Shown: piece after piece, positions 19,601 through 32,453 of the stretch
How positions within the stretch are numbered: position 1 is the stretch's first letter
Layout of the letters: each line of letters opens with the position of its first letter
Assembly (NCBI GenBank): GCA_013398055.1
Contig: VZRS01000339.1
Coordinates: forward strand, 1-64,000
Length of the DNA stretch: 64,000 nt
Direction: 5' to 3'
DNA from: Ifrita kowaldi
Taxonomy: Eukaryota; Chordata; Aves; Passeriformes; Cinclosomatidae
Notes under the pieces: generated by a model
Databases searched by the model: none
Seen by the model: the letters and a program-made list of their open reading frames with translations, nothing else
What the model was told of the DNA's origin: nothing
Position numbers and translations under genes: made by a program

Positions 19601-22190
19601 TCTTTAGGAGGGCTTCTGACAACCAGACACCTTCCACACACCCTCCCGCAGCAGAAATGGGGGCATCTCACCGTGTGATCCCAGTTCCCAAGCACTCTGC
19701 ATCCTTGTGCTAAGAACACTGCAGCTCTGTCCATGCTGTGCATGGTTTTTAGCACAGTGTTAAAGGAAAGGGACTGAGTCATGCTTGATCACTGGCTGCC
19801 AGGGCTGCTTCAGACCCACCTCAGGCAATGCTGGGGGTCTGGCTGGTAGGTTCCCCACCTTCTAAGTGCTCCTGTGCCCTTCCCTTCTCTTGGCCAAGAT
19901 GCTTTCTTGACCAGCAGCCTCCTCGGGCAACCTGGTGCTCACTCATTTCAGATGCCACTTCTGAGCACAGGCTGATGCTCCCTCCCCCTTGGATTCTGCC
20001 CATTCTCCCAGCTGAACTCTCCAGAGCCCCTCCAAATCCCCTCCCCACACCTCTGCCTTTGGCTGAGCTGCCACAGTTTTGGGAGGTGAGGAGGGGTGTG
20101 CTGACCAGTGCCAAAGGCTCTTCTCTGGGATTCTTGATTACAGAGGGGAGGCTGTACAACAAAGTCTGACCAAGGCACGTTCACAAAGGGTGCTTTGAAC
20201 ATCATGTGCCATCAGCAGACAACCACGGGCCTGGTTTTACCTCCGCCCCAGCCCTTATCTCTCCTAGGAGGCTGAGGCAGTGATGGGATTTGAAACGAGG
20301 GCAAGGAAACAAAACGCGCGCTGTGACGGCAGAAGCACCAGGGATCAGGAGGAGAGATGGAGCACATGCAGGAGGTGCTTGTGGCATCTGCATCTGTGGT
20401 GGGAACAGAGCAGAGGGGATTCAGGTGCCCCAGTATCAGAAAGGGACTGAGACCAAGGGAAACCGGGGGCAGCGCAGAGACAGGGACAGCCCTGGGGGCA
20501 GCGTGGGGTTGTGTGTCCCACACCACCACTGACAGCCACGTCCAGGACCCAGGACAGGGCAGCAAGTGTGGGGTACTTTATTACCCTGATTGTGCCTTTT
20601 TCCTGTAAGACCACATCAAAGTCCCACTCAAGCTAGACGCAGAACTGTCTGCATGTGTGCTTGCTAACTGCAATGCTGCTTCTGAAGCTTAGCATGTGTG
20701 TAGATACATATACAGAATCTGTAAACAAAAAAGGAGCACTAAATGGAACTCCCAAACACTGGTCAGCAGAGCAGGTCATGTCCCTGGAGCCCAGCAGCCT
20801 CACACTGATGCCTGCCAGGCTGGGGGAGCCAGCAGAGCTCCCCAGGCATCCTTCCCCCTGCCTGGCTCCCTCACCCACGGAGCCAGTGCTCTCCCAGCGT
20901 AACGCCACGGGCTCCCAAGTCCATCTGCAGGGAAAGGCGGAGAAAGGACTGCACACACCTCGGGCACCCAAATCTCCTCAGCTGCCAACTGCTCCACACT
21001 AATTGACTTCATTACCATCAACTGGGCAAGTTTTAGTGCAACCCCAGGCTTGCAGATCAGCTCCCCTGAAAGCCACCACAGTTATTTCAATCCCTTGCTA
21101 TATATAGCGTTTGACTAAGCAACCCAGTGATGTGTTTTCCAGCAACAGACTATTCTTATCTGTTCCTGTGGCCTGTCTCGGGCTGATGGAGCTGATGGTC
21201 CCTCCCCAGCTCTATTTTAAATGTGTGTGATGTATTGATGGCCTTCACACCACAATAATGTGATTAAAAGCAGCGCAGGGTAATGAACTTGCCGGGATGA
21301 GCGCTGCCTCACAGGGCTTGTTTTCTGCCTCTCATCTGATCCACTTCATCCCTTCTCTGTGCTGGGACCTCTCTCAGGTGGAAAACAGACACAGAAAGAC
21401 AGGACAGAAGAAGTTGCACATGATAGCTGAGCACTGGAGCTGCTGTCAGCGTGTTGGGAGGGAAGGGAAGGACATGGGCAGAGGCGTCTCCCAGCCCCAT
21501 GACAGCTGCAGGGAAGATGGTATGCATAGCAGCAGTGCTCCCTCCCCTCCCCAAATCTACCCAGAGGGAACCTGGAGCAGGAGCAGGGTGTCAGCTCCAC
21601 AACCCATCCCCTTTACTTGTGCCGTGGAAAGGGGAAGGCAAGTGGAGATGGGCAGCTGGACAACAAGCAGGTGCCAAAGTGGCTGCTGCAGTCCTGCTCC
21701 TCGGCTCTCCCTTCCCCTTGCACGTCTCATCCCAGGGATTATGCTCCCGGTTCCTGGCGGAAGTAGGGATGCACCAACCCTCCACAGCAGAGCCTGAGGG
21801 TCAGTGAAACGGCTCCCACGGGGCTCACAGCCTCCCACCCTGCGGCTCAATACTCCACATAGCCAGCGGAGGATTATTCCAGCTGAAAGTCTTTGACTGA
21901 TGAGTAATAGCAACGCTCCCCTCCGCTCGCCTTCGAGGAATAGCTGTGCTCTTGCCAAGTCCAGCTTATTCCACTGCAGCAGCCGATAGCCGGGCCAGTG
22001 AACACTGCCACGCCAAGGGGAAAGTGCTGCAAGCCTCTGCAGCCATAGGAGAGCTGTAGATGTGGTTGTCACCACCATGACCAGCCTGGGCCACCTGCAG
22101 CTCTTTGCCTAGTTGCAAACCCCAGTGGCTGTGACCTTGAGTCAGGACATCCCATCCCGGGCAGTACCTCCTGCGGCAGAAGTGGAGGCG
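16666..22190. other. BSN large intron segment
   Basis: No gene I can support. A 263-codon plus-strand open frame (16755-17546) has no recognisable family, splice context or conserved motif. AT-rich homeodomain-site-like DNA occurs at about 18868-18985. A MEF2-type palindrome lies at 21097-21108 within a distinctive block at about 21060-21300. Confidence 0.55.
21097..21108. promoter_or_regulatory. Candidate MEF2 site
   Basis: GCTATATATAGC contains a perfect YTAWWWWTAR match (CTATATATAG), the MEF2 consensus. MEF2 factors regulate many synaptic genes. An AP-1/MAF-like TGACTAAGCA follows about 4 nt downstream. Matches this short can arise by chance, and no conservation data are available here. 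Confidence 0.25.
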
Positions 22191-22635
22191 GAATCATAGA
22201 ATTATAGAATTGTTCAGGTTGGAAAAGAGGTCTAAGATCGAGTTGAACTGTTACCCCAGCACTGCTAAGGCCACCACTAACCCATGTCCCAAGTGACATC
22301 TGAACGTCGTTTAAATCCCTCCAAAGGTGGTGATTCCACCACTTCTCTGAGAAGCCTGTTTCAGTGCTTGACAACCCTTTCTGTGAAGACATTTTTCATA
22401 ATATCTAATCTAAACCTCCCCTGGCACAACTTGATGCTGTTTCCATTATCCTATCACTTATAACTTGAGAAAAGAGACCAACCCCCTCTTGACTACAATG
22501 TCCTTTCAGGTAGCTGTAGAGAGAGTGATGGAAGTTTCCCCCTGGACCTCATTTTCTCCAGGCTGAGCCCCCCCAGCTCCCTCAGCTGCTCCTCACAGGA
22601 CTTGTGCTCCAGACCCTTCCCCAGCACCACTGCCC
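22191..22635 (-). mobile_element. CR1 LINE 3' fragment, about 445 bp
   Basis: Reads as the reverse complement of CR1: it opens GAATCATAGAATTATAGAAT, then GTTCAGGTTGGAAAAGAGGT, CTGTTTCAGTGCTTGACAAC, AATATCTAATCTAAACCTCC, TTTTCTCCAGGCTGAGCC and CAGCTGCTCCTCACAGGACT. One of the two longest single CR1 fragments in the window, in the same sense as BSN. Confidence 0.95.
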
Positions 22636-25600
22636 ACTGTAGTAAACAGGCGGACTTTTTGGGGTGCTGACCTTTGGACAGGTATCCTGCTCTGCTGTCC
22701 CCCGGGCTGTCCCAGGGCTCCCAGCAAGGGTCCTCCTTCCCAAACCTGGCTTGACAGATGCCGAGGAAAATGCCACCAACTTTTCCATGGTTTCAGGAAC
22801 TATGATGTTAATCAAGCTCAGACTACTTTTTGATATTGTTATTTCACTGTTGGACCCCAAACAGTTTATTCCACAGAACTGAGAAAACAGCTCACCTTGG
22901 GGGGGGATAGCTGGACAACCTATTTGAGACATCTGGCTGGGACCCCAGAATAAACCCCTGGCTCTGGCATCCAGCTGAAGCCCCCACAGCCAGCAGCTCC
23001 CACCTTGGAAGCATCTCATCACCTGCATCCCTGTGTGGCCGTAGCCACAAGCCAGGCTCCCCCCTGCTCATCCCTGCCCATCTTCTATCCCCTCCAAAAT
23101 TAGGGCAGCTGCTGCGGCAGGAAGCACCTTCTGTATTTTTAGAGCTTAAAAAAAAAAAATCCTTTCTGAACGGCAAGAATGTTTCTAAGTCAAAGGATTT
23201 AAACTATTTTGCAATCAAGGAAGCGTATTTCCAAACGAGCCGATGGCGAGAGCCTGGGTGCTGTGTGGGCTGTGTGAAGGGGCTGCTAAAAAAGGGTACA
23301 CAGCTGTCCAAAATTTGGAAACCGGTGCTTTTGCAGAATATATATAGACATCCCTCCCCACTCAACATATTTCCTTCCAGTTCATTAGATAAAAAAAAAA
23401 TTTAAAAAAATCAGTAGGATATTGAGGAGAGCACTTTGATGCTTTTGGCTTGTCTAAAAAAGTCACGGGACCAACTCCCAGGGCTGTGGGTGAGCATCCA
23501 TTGCCCTGGGAATGGCCTGCTGAGCAGCACTGTCACTGCCATGCTCCTGCACTAACACAGACATGCAGCAATAAACCAGCTGCCTTTGGGAACGGGAAGC
23601 AAGGGATGCCACCTCCCAGCAGGGCAATGGTGGTGGAGATAAACGTGAGTGGGTTTGCCTGCAGATGGTGAGGAGACATGGAGGCCAACCCCCAACCTCC
23701 TCCAAGGGGCCATCCTCTCTGTTACTATCAGCCACTCCCATCTGCACCTGGCCACCTCTCAGCACTTTGGTCCAGATTTCACATTTCACCCTTGATTTCC
23801 CAAAGTTGCCACCTCTGGGTAGCAGCTTTGACACTCATTTATCTCTGTTGTTATTTCCAGTCTGGATGTGCTCCTGTTTCTTCCTGGCCATTGGCTATCA
23901 CCACACATCTTTTGCTACCTTGACCATTACCTGATGTCTCCTGCAATGAGCAGGTCAACATAAAACTGCCCCTGACCTGGGATGGACTCAAGACGGAGCA
24001 TCTTTCCAGAGAAGTGAGAGAAATGTCATGTCCAGGCAGGACACCAGGAGGTGCAATAACGGGAGGTGACACGTGAGCACGCGCTGAGTATTTAACAAAA
24101 AGGAAAATAGGAGGAACAAGAGAGCAAATCTTATGCTGAAAGCACTTTTCATTTTCCTTTTCACTGAGCCTTACTATTCTTCTCTGTTTCATCTTGGAAA
24201 AAGAGCTAAATTAACTACCAGCTCAGTTCCGAGAGACTGGATCCAAATGGATGAAGTATTAAGAAGATTTTCTCTTCACAATAAAATCCAGCCAACGGTA
24301 TTAAAGCAGCAGAGGGTTTGGTCTGGTTTTCACAGATTAGCTATAGCTATCCCAAGGATGGCAAGCTTTGATTTTACCATTTTGCTCCAACATGTGTTTA
24401 TAGAGCTGTCTGGATCATTTAGAGTCATTGCAGACCAGACTGGGATGACCATCATCTAACCATGTAGAAGAGAGCAACGTGGCTCTTGTTCTCCACCATG
24501 TCTGGGCTCCCTGTCCCTTCTCACCCACACACAGACCAGTTGTTCCCAGTGCAGCCTCCCTGAGGACTCTGCTGGGCTCCTGCTCCAGGGATGCACTGAC
24601 TGAGAAGCTGCATCTTCTCAGGAAGCTCCAGTGCCATCCAGCACAGCTGCCCCTCCAGCACCCAAGCCCACTAGCACTAAGCCAGGAGCCTACTCTCCCC
24701 AACTGATAAAGAAGTAATATATTGTTCATTTTTGTCTGAATCGATCTGGCTGTGCATTGTAATTTACTCCGTGATCAGGTACTCCTTAACGAGATTTATC
24801 AGCCTGCCAACCAGCCTTATCTTTAACAGTCCCCATTATCAGGATGTATTTCTCAGCCAAGGTTAGCAGCAGCAGGAGCATCTCTGAACACCAGCTGCAT
24901 GATAATAATCCCACAGTAACGCCCAGGAGATGTCCAGCAGGTCCAGCAGAGCCCGTATCCAGTCACCACGGACCCCACCCCCATTGCAGCAGGGGTGGTG
25001 TAGGTGCAAGGTGCTCCTCGTGGCCGCGATTTCATGCACACGTTTGATGCAGTAACTGTGACTCCTCAGGAGCCATTTGAACCCACATGCAGAGGATTTC
25101 AAGTTTGCAGCAAAAATAATGCCTGCTAAGGGAAACCTGGCCAACTCTGCAGAAAACAAATACACTACTCTGTGTGTTTTTCCAACAGAATGGAATAAAA
25201 TCCAAGAGAAGCTAAGTTTATCAGAGGAGTCTTATTTAACCAAAACCTTCTTTTTTCATAGGCACTAGTGTTGACTAAAATATCCAGCCATCCAACTAGT
25301 AATTTGCTGCATGTGATAAAAGCAGATTCAAGCTGTCTGATTGCTCTCTTTTAAATTGCAGAGAGCCCCAAGTGTCTATCAGCCACTCATTTCGAAACCA
25401 GAAGAAAATCAGCATCTCTGGAAGCTTCAGCTTCCTCCCCACTATGAGCTGCTCAGTCCCCTGCCCCCTCACCCCAAAGCAGTCCAGCAGCAGCAAACGG
25501 GGTCTGAACCTCTTTCACGACCACAAGGGATCGTTTTCAAAGCATGCATCAGTGGTATGGCTTGGAAGCTGAGGACACCACAAACCAATGTCCTGCAGTA

Positions 25601-28600
25601 CCTGCACATACAGCTTTCCAAGCTTTAAAAACAGTTATACTTTTTTATATTATCCCAAGAGACAACCCTATATTGGCAGAGCACCAAAATCCCCACGTGG
25701 AGGTGGCTGAGGGTACTCAGGGCTGTACTGCTGAGAGCCACCAAATCCCATGGTCCTTGGGGACCCATGGGGAGCAGATGCACTACTGGAGGAGATACCT
25801 GCATCCAAGATTTTTGCCCTGAAATGCATGTGTTCCTAGAGGACTGGATGCTTTGGTTTCTGTGGGCACTGCTGCTTGACCACATTAAATGACTGCTGCT
25901 TCAAAACAACCCACACACCCCGCTCCAGGCTTCAAGGCTGTGAGTTCTAATTCCAGCAGCAGAAATATTTTAATTAAATGAACTACCTTTATGGAATAAA
26001 TCAAGTGATAAGCTTGAAAAATTAACTCCCATAATCTTTCATGCTGCTGTGCAGGTCAATAAACTATTACAGTAAAAGGCTGGGAAACGTTCTAGAAACA
26101 TGAGTTGTTACAATGGAGATGGATGAGCCATTTTACTTCCCAAATTATACAGAGCAGCATCTTTCCACACTCATGCCTTGCAGCCCCTCTCCCATCCCCT
26201 CACCTGTTGCCCATGGCAGAGCTGGAGTGGCACAGCCAGGGTCTCCCACCTGCCTGGGTACAGCTCCCAGCCACCCTCCCCAGAAACACATCCCCCGTCC
26301 TCACCATCTGTCCTCACCTTGAGTGTTTCCTGACTCCTTACAGCCCACATCTTGGAAATTTTGATGGAGTCAGGAATCATGAGCTGCCTACAGAGGGATA
26401 ACGTGTCTTGGTGGGGCCAATACAATTTTCATCATCTTCAGAATTTATTTTAAACTTAAGATTCTTTTGAAAACCACCTTATTTTAACTTAAACTTCTCT
26501 TAGGAATAGCTGATAGCCCCCCAGCTGGCACATGGTGATCTGATGGTGACCCTGACCTGGATGGATGTTCCCACCAGCAGCGCCCAGTCTCTCTGGAGCC
26601 AGGAGGTAGGAACTGGCTACAGCTGCTGGGGTGGAAAAGCAGCGATTTTCCATCTCAAGAGTAAATGCAGCAAGAATTAAGCTGAGAAGCCAAAAGGAAA
26701 TGAAATAGTGAAGTCCACATAAAATGGTTGCTTTAAAAAAAAATTAGAAAATCATATGAATCACATGTTTACTCAATTTAATATGATCTGTGAAGGCATT
26801 TCCTTCCCCAGCTGCCCTTTCTGCAGACAGAGAGATGCCTGTGGGACTTTGTGGCTCCTGAAGCCACAAGAGGAACCACCTCAAATAAACCCTTTAAGTA
26901 ATTTAAGAAGCTCCACTTTAAGAGCAGTTCGGGGCCACTGCAGAAACCTGCTCCTCTGAAGGCTGGCAACACTCCCCTGACTTCCAGCCTGAAGAAAAAC
27001 CCAGATTTGTTAAAAATACTTCTGCCTAGCTCTAGTTTGCTCCTCTTCTCCTCATGTCCTATTTGCTCTCGGCAAACAGATGACTGTTGGTCATACTTAA
27101 CAGTTCCGAGTAAATCAGGGAATTATGTAAAGAGGGGAATTTCACAGCTCCTTCGCAGACCCGAGTGCGGGTGTTTGTTCCCAGCAGCCAGTGGGATCTG
27201 CTGCCGCAGCTCCCTCACCCAAGCTGGCACTCAGCCATGCACATCCCGAGGATCCAGCTCCAGAGCCTGGACCCTGCCCTGGCTCGGACACAGCCCACAC
27301 CTGCAGAGTCATGGGCAAACCCACAGCACAAGTCCTGTCCTCATACCCACATCCACAGCCCATCCATCCCATTGTGGGGTTATTCCCAAACCAAATACCT
27401 CATTTCTTTGCCAAACTAGGGTTGCCTTTTTTTTTTTTTGAGAATATTTGTTCCCTGAGTCAACCAAACCCCTCTGAAATCAATGCTTACTGCTTCAACA
27501 GGCTTGGGAACCAGGTGCTGTTTGAGCTCCAAACAATTAAAATATCCAAAAAAAGCCCTAAAACAGCCCCTCATGTCCGAGCTCAGAGACTGCTACTTAT
27601 CTCCCAGTCATGGCACAAATAATGGCCAAAGGCTGCTAGCTGTGGCATGGGACAATACAAAGCATTAAGTGATCCCATCTGAAGATCCCAAAACAGATCT
27701 CTAAATTAAGAAAGCCCTCTTATCGCTCCCAAAGGTGTCTCCAATTCCCTCAAATCCTCCCTTTGTGTTCCAGTGTTTTGTTGTACACTTTCTTCCAGTA
27801 TCCCATGGCAATGAGGTCTCTGGGCTAACTGCGCAAAACATCTTCTCCCCACCTCCCAGCCTCACCTTTTTCCTTGGTTTCGTGTTGTGAGAAATGCACA
27901 AGCAGATGAAGGACTGTGCTCTGCCATGTATTAGGACACAGAGTGATTCCCATCCCACCCTGTCCTGTATTCACTTTTTTGGTGCAAAGAGGCCACCAGA
28001 AAATCTGCCTTTGAGGCTTTTCACCATTCCAGGGAAAAGGGTGGTGGAGGTGGTCCTACATCTATTTCCTTACAGTAACTCCTTCACAAGGAAAGCATGG
28101 GAGAGGGCATCAAGGGATGAGAGCAGCATGAAGGACTTGGGCTGTTCTCCACAGACTTAAGGTCTCCTAATGTAGGGTTTATTTCACTTAAACTATCTAA
28201 AATTCGGGCATCCAGTCCCAGCAAGTCACCATCTGCCCCAGGTGGGAGATGAGCATCTCCAGGATGAGAAGCCAAATCCCTTGCAAAGCATCTCCCTGGG
28301 TGGGTACCACTCTCTCCATCAGCTTGGAGAGATAAACCTGAAACCGGGGCGGGTAGAGGGGTAGACAAACCCTCCCCTCCCATTCCCAGAGGCCACAGCA
28401 TGCCCAGCAGAGGGTCCCTGTGCTGAGCAGCCTGGGCAGAGCAGAGGCCCCCTGAGCACAGCACCGCTCACCCGCAGCACGCTGCCTTATTTTAGCAGGC
28501 AGAGCAGATGGCAGTGGGAAGATGAGGAGGCAAAGCAGCAGTGAAGAGAACGCTTTGGAAATAAAGCCCCATGCTCTGCTGAGGGTGTCTGGTGCATTCT

Positions 28601-30318
28601 GATGGTTGTAGCCAGAATGAGCTTTGAGGCAGCTCAAGGGTTCGCTGGTGGGGGACCTATAACCATGGAGAGGAGAGACAGGGAAAAGCCTGCCCTGGTT
28701 CCCAAATACTGCTTGGCACAGACAGGGACAGCTGGCGCTGGCTCAGCATGGCCGCAGTGAGGCAGAAACAGAACTGAAATAATCCTCAGCAAAGGAGGCA
28801 GAGCCCTTGCAGAGGCTTCCAGCCCTTGCAGAGAGGGTGCTTGGGCTCCACCGGCTCCTGCCCGCGGGGCTGGGGGAGGCTGGGACTGTTCCCTTCCCCA
28901 GTGTCACCATGGATTTCTGCATGGCTGAGCCTGAACATCTCTCAGGGCTGGATCTTCCCTGCCTGAAACGCAGGGGATACTCTGCAGAGCACCCCGGTTT
29001 TTCTGCCTCTCTGAGCCTCTGCAGAGCTGGGGACCACGACAGCAGCACACAGGGACCAGTCTAGCACTGAGCTTGGACTGCAGGGTATGCTGGGGAAGAT
29101 GGTTTAGTCACGTCTACTCTGTGCCACCTGCCAGCACAGCCTCCCTGTGCCCCAGAGGCTGAACCCCACCAGGGCGGCTGCGGGGATGCTCAGAGACGCC
29201 ATCCACACGGGACAAGAGCTGTGACATCCCAGCTTCCTCCTGTCCCCTTCACCTGGTTCCACATCCACCGTGACCAGCAGGATAAAGCACAGCAGTAACC
29301 ACAGCCTTGTCCCCAGATCCCTGTGCCTCCACTCTGCCCTCCAACACACAAAATATAACTACAGCAGCTGCACCTTTCAAATTGTTTCTCTTCCAAACAC
29401 CCCAGAAAGTTGTTTAAGTTGCAAAGTATTACCTGCAGCTTTCTCATCAGGTTCTTAATTAGCTGAAACGATTTGCTTTGTTGGGAAATCGTTTCCAGGA
29501 GCTCCTAAAGAGCTTTAAAATCAGCTCTAGGAACAGCCTCAGAACGGAAATGCATTTCAGCTGGGCAGCAAACCCAGCACTGGGCTACACCCCTGACCTC
29601 CCTCCCCCATTCCATTCTGCCACACAAAGAATGGAAGCAATCTTTAAGAAAAAGTTTGATATTCCCTTCTGTTGGTGCAAGAGGCTCCCCTGGCTGAGCT
29701 TCTCAAGCTGCTGTTCTTGGGCTGGGGGCATATTTAATTCCTGGATTCCTGGCATTGCCCTCGCTGGGAATTCCAGCTCCCCACTGCTCTCAGCACACCT
29801 GTGTTTGGCTGTGACTGTACCAGGCCTATAAAACAACCACCATTCAGTTTGCAAACAACAATTTAACAACCCAAAAGGAGGATTTTTTTTTTCCAAAGAG
29901 AAGGTACCAGCATTCCTGTTAATGGGCTGCTTACTTATAACAGCTCATTTTGTGTACTGCCTGGAAGATCTCACTTCTGCAGGTGCCATTTCAAGCAGTA
30001 TATTTAGAAACTCTTGGCAAAGTACATGCAATAAATAATTTTGGATGTCCTTTTGCCAGAGGGCAGGCACATGAGCTCCTGCTCACTCTCCTGAGGGTAT
30101 GGCAAAGCCACAGCTACGCTCCCTCTTTAAACTTTATTTTGGGTCCCATTTCTTATCCATTTTCTTATGCCTGGCCAGGATTGCCTTTAAAATTCAGGGG
30201 ATTTTAAATTAAAATTAATTGGGTGGTAGAGCAGCCACTTGCAGGTGGAAGCCCCCATCATCATGCCTGATGCTGGAGGTGATCAGTCCCAAGCAGACGC
30301 TGGCATTCCCTCTGGGAG
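22636..30318. other. BSN large intron segment
   Basis: No gene or confident repeat was found in this 7.7-kb stretch. It holds short A/T homopolymers (about 23148-23160, 23389-23410 and 27427-27440) and ordinary mixed-composition sequence. Short open frames show no recognisable family. Confidence 0.55.
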
Positions 30319-30525
30319 ATCATAGAATCCTAGAATAGTTTGGGTTGGAAGGGACCTTCAAGATCATCTAGTTTCACCCCACTGCCATGGGCAGGGACAC
30401 CTTCCATTAGACCAGGTTACTCCATGCCCCATCCAACCAGTCTTGAACACTTCCAGGGACAGGGCATCCACAGCTTCTCTGGACAGCCTGGGCCAGGGCC
30501 TCACCATCCTCACAGCAGAGAGAAA
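30319..30525 (-). mobile_element. CR1 LINE 3' fragment
   Basis: Reverse-complement CR1: ATCATAGAATCCTAGAATAG, TTTGGGTTGGAAGGGACCTT, GCCATGGGCAGGGACACCTT, CCCCATCCAACCAGTCTTGA, CACTTCCAGGGACAGGGCAT and CCACAGCTTCTCTGGACAGC. Well preserved, so relatively young. Confidence 0.95.
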
Positions 30526-32346
30526 TTCAGTTTGTATTGGAGCAATCAATGTCCTTGGGAAGCAGGCAAGCCCCTGGAGACACCAGAGCCCTTGCTGGCC
30601 CAGCCTCTGGTACCCTCCCTTAGCTTTGTCAGCTTGTCAAGGGACATTTCATAAAAACTCCCCATTTTCTCAGGGAATGATCACACATTTGATAGAGCAT
30701 TTTATCCCCTGGTGGCTTCTAACTATTGCCTATGCTTTGTAAATATTGCAGGGTGAACACACGAGGGAAGGAAAAGCGGAAGCCCGAGCTCTGGAAAAGC
30801 CTTTCCACTTGCTCACAGGAGCAGAAAAGGGATAAAAATCGAAGATGGAAAAGAGTACAATCATTGCTGGATCAAGCATAAGCATCTGTGTTAATGCCCT
30901 GGCTTACAATTACAATCGCTTACGTTAACAATGGCACCTCCTGGCTAATCCCTCCTACGCTCCCAATGGTTGGAAAGGAGCTAGTTTACAGCCTTATGTG
31001 GAGAAGGAGACTATGGAAGCATCGGGGTTTTTAAGAAATCCTGTCTCAGCACCAAGGAAGCTGCAGTATGGCTTCTATCTGCCCAGTGGAGCAGCTGCTC
31101 TTAGGCACAAAAAGATAGGGACACGTAGGGAAATGAAGCTGTTTCAGATTAAATGAGAGGGGCAGGGATGGTGATCTGTGCTGCATGGGTTGACTGAGGG
31201 CCGGGAAATGAACAGGGAGTGGAAAACAGAGGGACGTCATTCCCTCTTCTGCTCTGTGGAGAAAATGTAGATGGAGGAAGTCAGGGTTCACAAGGTCCTG
31301 TGACAAGGCTTTTAAGCAGGTAAGAGGCAGATTAACTCCCTGCAGGGGGTCAAAGTGCCTGTAAAGGTTTGGTACCCAACTCCTCCTCATGCCAGGATGT
31401 GGGTCCCCAGAAGCCATGCAAGAATTTCCTCTGGGAGAATAGAAAATTAGTATAAATAAACAATAGAAATAAACTCGTTTCTAGCATCCGGGGCTCAGCC
31501 ACCCAGCACCTGCCCTGGGGTGCCACATGGGGGGACCCACCTCCTGAGAGGGTCTCACACCTCCAGAAGACAAACTGTCCCTCTGAAACATTCTCCTCTC
31601 AATTTACATAGCAAATGTCAACCAAAAAGGCATTCAATCATGTGTTTCCACTCAGCCCCTGACTCCTGTGATAGAAAAATCATTGGAAAGGTGGCTGTGA
31701 GGTGGCCACAGGCCACACTAATAGCTCCACCACTGAGACTGAAAACCAGCCTGGGTAATATAAGAATGAAACATTGCTCAAAATACCCATTCAGAGACCT
31801 TCCCAGGCTCAGAGCCTCGGTGTGCTTCAAAGAATGAGCTTGCTTTCATTTTCTATTTCACTTTGGTGTTTATTTTTGCTTCAGGCTGGTGCCATCCACC
31901 TTCCCCAGCTCATCAGCCCAGTAACCAGGCCAGGAGGAGGAGGAAGGAGCAGCCAGCTCCTTAGTGCACCTCCCTGGTCCATTTAGCTTTCCACCTTTTC
32001 ACATGCTGTGAGGTTTTGTGCTTTGAAAGAAGAGGCTGAAGTGCCCTGGCTCGCAGTGCTTGCTCCTCGCTGCTGCCCAGCAGAGGAGGGCTGTGTGCAG
32101 GGAACGCTGCGCTGAAGCGCGGGTGAGTCCCGGGCACTGCAGCACTGCAGAACCCCGATTCCCCTGGCAGCATTAATTATACAAGGCCTCCCTCTCCACC
32201 ACGCAGGAAGGTTTTGTTTCACGGGAGAACAGAGTTTATGCTGCAAAGCAGGAAGATTCAAGGAGAGGGATGATGGTGAGGGCCCAGCTCCCCACCCCAC
32301 ATCTCCTGGCAGTGCCACCTGATGGAACAGGCTTGTGTCCCTCCAG
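30526..32346. other. BSN large intron segment
   Basis: No gene or repeat recognised. Confidence 0.55.
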
Positions 32347-32453
32347 CAAAGCCCCATCAGCAACCTGATCATCCCTGCCCATGGTAGGGGGATTGGAACC
32401 AGATGGGCTTTAAGATCCCTTCCCACCCAAACCCTTCTGCAATCCTATGATTT
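32347..32453 (+). mobile_element. Short CR1 LINE 3' fragment
   Basis: CR1 landmarks GCCCCATCAGCAACCTGATC, CTGCCCATGGTAGGGGGATT, GGAACCAGATGGGCTTTAAG, CCCACCCAAACCCTTCTGCA and CCTATGATTT. About 107 bp, plus orientation. Confidence 0.88.
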
